Below, one piece after another: positions 59,765 through 64,000 of a DNA stretch of 64,000 bases. The notes beneath the pieces are model-generated. The model searched no databases, had not been told where the DNA came from, and saw nothing but the letters and a program-made list of their open reading frames with translations. The position numbers were made by a program, and so were the translations under genes. The DNA is from Paenibacillus polymyxa M1 (GTDB taxonomy: Bacteria; Bacillota; Bacilli; Paenibacillales; Paenibacillaceae): the NCBI RefSeq assembly GCF_000237325.1, contig NC_017542.1, positions 819,501-883,500 on the forward strand, written 5' to 3'. Numbering within the stretch: the first letter of the stretch is position 1; every line of letters starts with the position of its first letter.

Positions 59765-60253
59765 CTATATGGATGGATCGCTCTCAATCAGTCCTTTGCC
59801 AATTACATTGGCTGAAACCGGGGCCTTGCCGAGCTCACGCGACCATACGGACAACTGTCCGATATGATGAATTTGGTGGGCAATGACATGGCGCATCACC
59901 TCTCCCCAGGCATCGATCGCAATTCTGCCGTCCGGGAGGTGATCTTCAAACCTTTTTCGTTCCAGACCTTCATGCCAGGCGAGGACGAACGGCTCCACAT
60001 CGAGTCGAAACTTCGCGTCCAGCTCGCGGACTTTATCCAGCGTATTATACTGAGAGAAGTCCTCCTGGAAATCAGGTTTGCCTTGAATGATTTGAACCCA
60101 GCTCCATTCTACATCAACGATATGAAAGAGCGTTTTTAGAATGCCGCCAGCCCCGCCAATACGTTCTTTCAGCAGTTCCTCCTGCGGCACCTCTTCACAC
60201 CAGCGATACCATTGTTCTCGAACCATCCAGTTATAACGAAAAAAAGTCTGCAT
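59765..60253 (-). CDS. DinB-family protein
   Basis: A 162-residue DinB/YfiT-like four-helix bundle. The metal-binding triad is visible: His44 in 'TLFHIVDVEW', plus the pair in 'RHVIAHQIHHIGQLSVW'. Such proteins are thiol-dependent S-transferases or metal hydrolases (bacillithiol-linked in some). GGAGGGTAATGG precedes the ATG. Converges on the PTS gene. Confidence 0.88.
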   Translation of the reverse strand: MQTFFRYNWMVREQWYRWCEEVPQEELLKERIGGAGGILKTLFHIVDVEWSWVQIIQGKPDFQEDFSQYNTLDKVRELDAKFRLDVEPFVLAWHEGLERKRFEDHLPDGRIAIDAWGEVMRHVIAHQIHHIGQLSVWSRELGKAPVSANVIGKGLIESDPSI

Positions 60254-60314
60254 CCATTACCCTCCTGGGACTGTAATAAAGAATGATTTCCACCAGTTTA
60301 CCACAGAATGCCAA

Positions 60315-60359
60315 AAGGGCTGTCTCATTCGTAGAAAATCTACTTTTGAGACAGCCCTT
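60315..60359 (-). terminator. Terminator of sodA
   Basis: AAGGGCTGTCTCA (60315-60327) pairs with TGAGACAGCCCTT (60347-60359), followed on the minus strand by TTTTGG. Confidence 0.8.
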
Positions 60360-60390
60360 CATGATTTAGGATAAGAATGTTGCTACTGGC

Positions 60391-61005
60391 TTATTTCTTT
60401 GCAGCCGCGTAACGTTTGTTAACTTCATCCCAGTTGATTACATTGTAGAAAGCTGCAATGTAATCTGGGCGTTTGTTTTGATATTTCAGGTAGTAAGCAT
60501 GCTCCCAAACGTCCAGTCCAAGTACCGGAGTCAGACCTTCGAACAGCGGGCTATCTTGGTTTGGAGTGCTAGTGATTGCCAGTTTGCCGTCTTTGCCGAC
60601 AACCAGCCAAGCCCAGCCGCTACCAAAACGAGTTGTAGCTGCTTTAGTGAAGTCTTCTTTAAATTTGTCATAGCCGCCCAGTTCGTTGTTGATTGCTTCA
60701 GCAATTGCACCTGTTGGCTGTCCACCGCCGTTAGGACCGATAACTTCCCAGAACAGGCTGTGGTTGTGGTGTCCACCACCGTTATTGCGAACCGCAGTGC
60801 GGATGCTTTCAGGAACGCTGTCCAGATTGGAGATCAGATCCTCCAGGCTTTTGCTTTGCAGTTCAGGAGCGCTCTCCAGAGCTGCATTTAAGTTCGTAAC
60901 ATATGTGTTATGGTGACGATCATGGTGAATTTCCATTGTCAGTGCATCAAAGTGTGGTTCCAGTGCGTCTTTTGCGTAAGGAAGTTCTGGTAATTGAAAT
61001 GCCAT
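60391..61005 (-). CDS. sodA: Superoxide dismutase, Mn/Fe type
   Basis: A 204-residue SOD. Metal ligands are all in place: the first His in '[17 protein letters not shown]', the second in '[11 protein letters not shown]', Asp and His in '[19 protein letters not shown]'. The sequence type ([19 protein letters not shown]) fits a Mn enzyme. Cytoplasmic. GGAGGGA precedes the ATG. A sigma-B-like promoter lies about 50 bp upstream. Confidence 0.97.
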   Translation of the reverse strand: MAFQLPELPYAKDALEPHFDALTMEIHHDRHHNTYVTNLNAALESAPELQSKSLEDLISNLDSVPESIRTAVRNNGGGHHNHSLFWEVIGPNGGGQPTGAIAEAINNELGGYDKFKEDFTKAATTRFGSGWAWLVVGKDGKLAITSTPNQDSPLFEGLTPVLGLDVWEHAYYLKYQNKRPDYIAAFYNVINWDEVNKRYAAAKK

Positions 61006-61054
61006 AATAAAATCCCTCCTGGTTATATGGTTGGGTAAGTGTTCCTATGTAATA

Positions 61055-61078
61055 ATACCCTCGATAGTTATATTAAAC
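61055..61078 (-). promoter_or_regulatory. Sigma-B-like promoter of sodA
   Basis: On the minus strand GTTTAA (61078-61073), 12 bp and GGGTAT (61060-61055) match the B. subtilis sigma-B consensus exactly, 50 bp before the sodA start. It implies general-stress control if the organism has sigma-B or a factor of similar specificity. Confidence 0.6.
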
Positions 61079-61216
61079 CGCATCCAGCCTATTTTTTCAA
61101 CATTTTTGTTTGTAAAATACCAAACTGAGCAATAGGGCCTGGTAGATAGCATGTCCAAAAACCCGATTGGAATACGTAATACATAGGTAAAAAGAGGTAA
61201 ATTTGACCTTCAAAAA

Positions 61217-61244
61217 TGTAAACGCTTTATATATAGCGCTTACA
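61217..61244. promoter_or_regulatory. 28-bp palindrome with cre-like halves
   Basis: TGTAAACGCT-TTATATAT-AGCGCTTACA: two facing half-sites each like the first ten bases of a CcpA cre (TGTAARCGCT). The outer arms pair except for one position. Its role is unknown; neither half is a complete cre. Confidence 0.45.
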
Positions 61245-61332
61245 TGAGAAAAAGGGATGTATTCCGTCAAAAAGTATGGTTTAATGGTCAAGGAAGCAGA
61301 ATTTTCGGCTTTTTTGTCGTCTGCTATAAGCT

Positions 61333-61351
61333 GTCATGTCTATGACATGAC
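61333..61351. repeat. 19-bp inverted repeat GTCATGTC-TAT-GACATGAC
   Basis: Perfect 8-bp arms with a 3-base centre, between sodA and the GNAT gene; a candidate repressor site. Confidence 0.5.
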
Positions 61352-61526
61352 GAACTTGAGGGCATACACCCTTTACCTGTTCTTCATTTCATATATAGCA
61401 GATCGTATGCATTTTTATCATAATGCCTTGTGATTAACACCATGATAAGCGCTTTATGGATTTATGTAAAAATGACGGTGCTGTCTCAATTTTTTTATTA
61501 TGCTTACGAAAAGGGAGATATTACTT

Positions 61527-61952
61527 ATGCACGTTCGTTCCTTTCAATTAAGTGATGTGAATTCAGTTACGGAACTCATGCAAATTGCCTTGTCAGAGGA
61601 GTGCTACAAAGAGACGGTGGGGGCTTTTGCCCGTCAGCTTTCGTGGGATTCCGGTTTGATCGTCGTTGCCGAAGAAGAGGGAGAGATCGTTGGTGCCCTG
61701 ATTGGCACGATTGATCAGAATCATGGTTGTTACTATCGTATTGCTATTCACCCGGATCATCGTCGGATGGGAATTGGGAAATCGCTTGTGGAGCTTATGG
61801 AGCAACGTTTTCAGCAACGTAAGGTTAGCCGTATTTGGGTAGCCGGGGACAAGCATAACAGTGCGGCCATGCCGTTGTACGAAGCTATGGGCTACGGAGC
61901 AAGCCAGATTTTACAGGCGTTTCAGAAGCTGAGTATTTTGGCACCTCATTAA
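61527..61952 (+). CDS. GNAT-family N-acetyltransferase
   Basis: A 141-residue GNAT, RimI-like: 'MHVRSFQLSDVNSVTELMQIAL' start and acetyl-CoA loop 'YYRIAIHPDHRRMGIGKSLVELMEQRF' (about 71-97, RRMGIG), then 'VAGDKHNSAAMPLYEAMGYG'. ATG 61527 follows AAGGGAG; an in-frame ATG at 61500 precedes that site. Substrate unknown. Confidence 0.9.
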   Translation: MHVRSFQLSDVNSVTELMQIALSEECYKETVGAFARQLSWDSGLIVVAEEEGEIVGALIGTIDQNHGCYYRIAIHPDHRRMGIGKSLVELMEQRFQQRKVSRIWVAGDKHNSAAMPLYEAMGYGASQILQAFQKLSILAPH

Positions 61953-62071
61953 TCGGCAATCGATATACAGAAATGAAGTATAATATTTACATTTAGAGCA
62001 TATCTGAGTAACCGTTGCAATCGGGTACGGGATATGCTTTTCTATTTATAACAGGGTTGAGGAGGTTAATT

Positions 62072-62656
62072 ATGGATGCTTTGACTCCTTCGTCAGACCT
62101 GCTTCCTTCACCGGAAACGTCCAAACAGGCAGGTCGCTCTGGTTACATACGCGATTGGTTAGTTACTCTGCTGATTGCAATGGTCGTCTTGTTGCTTCTA
62201 AACCTGTTTGTATTTAACTTGTCCACGGTCAGAGGACATTCGATGCAACCGACGCTAACGGAAAGCCAGCATTTGTTCGTTAATAAGCTGGTTTATAATT
62301 TTCATGATCCGGGGAGAGGGGACATTGTGATTTTAAAAGATCCTGATTCCAAACTGTCCAGCCCAAGATTTTTAGTGAAAAGAGTCATAGGTATTCCCGG
62401 AGATGTCATTCGGATTGAGCATAATCATTTGTATGTAAACGGCGAGCTGCTAATTGAGCCGTACACCAACTCGGACGTGGAGGATGGTGATTACGGTCCT
62501 TTTACAGTGGAGCCGGAACACTTTTTTGTCATGGGAGATAATCGCCATACGGCTGCAAGCAAGGATAGCCGGTATTTTGGCAGCGTTAAGTCTGAAGATT
62601 TACTGGGACGTGCAGAGTTTATATTTTGGCCGATCTCGGAGTGGAAGTGGCTATGA
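62072..62656 (+). CDS. lepB: Type I signal peptidase
   Basis: A 194-residue SPase I (SipS-type). Cytoplasmic head 1-30, one membrane helix (about 31-53, 'LVTLLIAMVVLLLLNLFVF'), catalytic Ser in 'VRGHSMQPTL' and Lys in 'RFLVKRVIGIPGD', box E in 'FFVMGDNRHTAASKDSRYFG'. It removes signal peptides on the outer face, e.g. from levansucrase. GAGGAGG before ATG 62072; the frame upstream lacks a ribosome site. Confidence 0.95.
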   Translation: MDALTPSSDLLPSPETSKQAGRSGYIRDWLVTLLIAMVVLLLLNLFVFNLSTVRGHSMQPTLTESQHLFVNKLVYNFHDPGRGDIVILKDPDSKLSSPRFLVKRVIGIPGDVIRIEHNHLYVNGELLIEPYTNSDVEDGDYGPFTVEPEHFFVMGDNRHTAASKDSRYFGSVKSEDLLGRAEFIFWPISEWKWL

Positions 62657-62746
62657 GCAACGATAGTCTGAAATCAATGCGGAATACGTGCGAACCGATC
62701 AGAGTTATAACGGTCAGCGGTTCCCAATCAGGAAAGGAAGAGAACG

Positions 62747-63184
62747 ATGAAAGAAGTGATGGTTTATACCGACGGTGCTTGTTCGGGGAACCCGGGCCCA
62801 GGGGGCTGGGGGATCATTTTGTTGTATGGAGAGCACCGCAAGGAGCTGTCGGGTGCCGAAAAGATGACGACAAACAACCGTATGGAGATCAAGTCGGTGA
62901 TTGAAGCGCTGAAGCTGCTCAAGGAGCCGTGCCGTGTAAAAGTACACAGTGACTCTGCCTATGTCGTCAATTGCTTCAAACAAGGCTGGATTAAGAATTG
63001 GCTCCGTAATGGCTGGCGAAACAGTAAAAATCAGCCGGTGGAGAACAAGGAACTATGGGAAGAACTGTGGGAACTGATGGGTAAGCATGAGGTTGAATAT
63101 GTGAAGGTGAAAGGTCACAGTGACAACGAACTGAATAATCGCTGTGATTTTCTGGCGACAAGTGCTGTTAAAAATTTACGGTAG
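62747..63184 (+). CDS. rnhA: Ribonuclease HI
   Basis: A 145-residue type 1 RNase H. Catalytic residues are all present: Asp in 'YTDGACSGNPGPGGWG', Glu in 'TTNNRMEIKSVI', Asp in 'VHSDSAYVV' and Asp in 'SDNELNNRCDFLA'. The basic handle (CFKQGWIKNWLRNGWRNSKNQPV) is kept, as in E. coli RNase HI. It removes RNA from RNA-DNA hybrids. AAGGAAGAGAACG precedes the start. Confidence 0.95.
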   Translation: MKEVMVYTDGACSGNPGPGGWGIILLYGEHRKELSGAEKMTTNNRMEIKSVIEALKLLKEPCRVKVHSDSAYVVNCFKQGWIKNWLRNGWRNSKNQPVENKELWEELWELMGKHEVEYVKVKGHSDNELNNRCDFLATSAVKNLR

Positions 63185-63214
63185 CATCTGTTGCTGTTTT
63201 CTGTTGAAATTTGA

Positions 63215-63244
63215 GATATGAGAATGTTGCAACATTCTCATATC
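63215..63244. promoter_or_regulatory. 30-bp perfect palindrome between rnhA and queG
   Basis: 15-bp arms GATATGAGAATGTTG and its exact complement, with no central gap. There is no T-run, so a terminator is unlikely; it lies 35 bp before the queG start and overlaps the expected promoter or leader. Confidence 0.65.
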
Positions 63245-63279
63245 CGTAATGATAAAAGTGGAAGAGAGGTGAGTATCGG

Positions 63280-64000
63280 ATGCAACGCGAATTAACTCGG
63301 ACGGCTACCGGAACGGCTTCGACTTGGGCTTCGCTCAAGCAGGAAATTATTGAGGCAGCTCCAGGGCTGGGTATCGACTCCATCGGGTTCGCATCCGCCG
63401 ATCCCTTTCTGTCTCTGAAAGCTATATTGGAAGAGCATCGTGCTAAAGGCTATGAGTCCGGCTTTGAAGAGCCCGATATTGATAAGCGCATCTATCCGGA
63501 GCTGTATGGCTCGCAGCCTGCATCCCTGATTGCCATTGCGGTGGCGTATCCTTCCAAAATGAAGGACCCGCCGAAGTCGGACAAGGGCAAGTACCGTGGT
63601 ATTTTGGCGCGTTCAGCCTGGGGTAAAGATTATCATCTGGTATTGCGTGAAGCGATGGAAAAGCTTGAGGCTTTTATAAGTGAGCGGGTACCTGATGCAG
63701 TGTTAAAAAACATGGTGGATACCGGAGAACTGTCGGATCGAGCTGTTGCGGAACGCGCAGGGATTGGCTTTAGCGGCAAAAATACGATGATGATTTCACC
63801 GACACTGGGATCATGGATTTATCTGGGGGAGCTGTTGACGAACATTCCTTTCCAGCCAGATGAACCGGTTACGGATGGTTGCGGAGAGTGCACCAAATGT
63901 TTGGATGCATGTCCTACCGGCGCGCTTGTAGGTCCGGGACAGCTGAATGCCCAGCGGTGTGTGTCCTTTTTGACGCAAACCAAGGGCTTTTTGGACGAGG
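63280..64000 (+). CDS. queG: Epoxyqueuosine reductase, 3' end outside window
   Basis: The first 240 codons of QueG, cut by the right edge. 'LGIDSIGFASADPF' at the front, cobalamin-domain segment 'GKYRGILARSAWGKDYHLVLREAMEKL', the active-site region 'MVDTGELSDRAVAERAGIGFSGKNTM', and the start of the first 4Fe-4S cluster motif 'CGECTKCLDACPTGAL'. It makes queuosine from epoxyqueuosine in tRNA. ATG 63280 follows GAGAGGTGAG. Confidence 0.95.
   Translation, partial: MQRELTRTATGTASTWASLKQEIIEAAPGLGIDSIGFASADPFLSLKAILEEHRAKGYESGFEEPDIDKRIYPELYGSQPASLIAIAVAYPSKMKDPPKSDKGKYRGILARSAWGKDYHLVLREAMEKLEAFISERVPDAVLKNMVDTGELSDRAVAERAGIGFSGKNTMMISPTLGSWIYLGELLTNIPFQPDEPVTDGCGECTKCLDACPTGALVGPGQLNAQRCVSFLTQTKGFLDE

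Larger units (their letters stand above)
61006..61526. other. sodA / GNAT divergent intergenic region
   Basis: About 520 bp. It contains the sodA promoter at 61055-61078, a 28-bp imperfect palindrome of cre-like half-sites (61217-61244), GTCATGTC-TAT-GACATGAC (61333-61351), and AAGCGCTT again near 61448. A 64-codon leftward ORF (61097-61291) has no ribosome site and is not called. Confidence 0.55.

Noticed and set aside
61097-61291. A 64-codon leftward frame between sodA and the GNAT gene
   Set aside because: No ribosome site; it covers the cre-like palindrome.

Overview
This window looks like a chromosomal segment of an endospore-forming, low-to-mid GC Firmicute, most likely Paenibacillus (polymyxa group). 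The support is: two tiny YjcZ-type sporulation proteins, CotF-type coat proteins, a GerAB-type germination permease, a sacB-levB levan operon, RNase J, a bacilliredoxin, strong AGGAGG ribosome sites and frequent TTG/GTG starts. The genus is an inference from gene content; no rRNA or tRNA gene is present to confirm it.

Layout. 0-5 kb: an edge-truncated DUF5695-like protein, a pentapeptide-repeat protein, a DUF1259 protein, and a MocR/PdxR regulator divergent from a PPOX-type flavoprotein. 5-10 kb: a TetR regulator, the YjcZ pair, and a four-gene MerR-MFS-UspA-aldehyde dehydrogenase operon. 10-14 kb: a WYL-type regulator beside an SDR/DUF1330/NTF2-like operon, with matching operator-like repeats, then a flavodoxin-fold quinone reductase whose 5' leader is flanked by two copies of a palindrome. 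14-20 kb: hypothetical proteins, an AbrB-type regulator with zinc-ribbon and HTH additions, two MerR regulators (one TipA-like), a Gln-rich protein and a free methionine sulfoxide reductase. 20-26 kb: a YkoCED-like ECF vitamin transporter with a partly degenerate ATPase, and a DHA2-type drug exporter. 26-30 kb: levansucrase and endolevanase, then a MarR regulator. 30-34 kb: coat proteins, an amino-acid permease and a LysE-type exporter that appears to start at ATT.

34-40 kb is the most system-like part. It encodes FrlB-like deglycase, FrlD-like kinase, a GntR/UTRA regulator, a divergent amidohydrolase and a YfcC-family carrier. The same ATAACGTTAT palindrome lies in front of frlB, the regulator and the amidohydrolase, and a cre-like site overlaps the first promoter. 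I read it as an Amadori-compound (fructose-amino-acid) catabolic regulon with a non-standard importer and an added amidohydrolase.

40-49.4 kb is mostly housekeeping: RNase J, BaiN/HI0933 flavoprotein, an orphan histidine kinase, bacilliredoxin, nadE, an alpha/beta hydrolase, acpS and mutY. 49.5-53.6 kb is a graveyard: a frameshifted CBO0543-family gene, a gerC stub fused in frame to an intact germination permease, a D12 adenine methylase fragment, a decayed IS110 transposase and a glyoxalase stub. Shortly after it (54.8 kb) sits an odd 26-bp sequence, TAATGATAA twice around GGCCGGCC. 55-60 kb is an alpha-galactoside locus (AraC regulator, GH36 alpha-galactosidase, PTS EIIBC). 60-64 kb holds DinB, sodA with a sigma-B-like promoter, a GNAT, lepB, rnhA and the start of queG.
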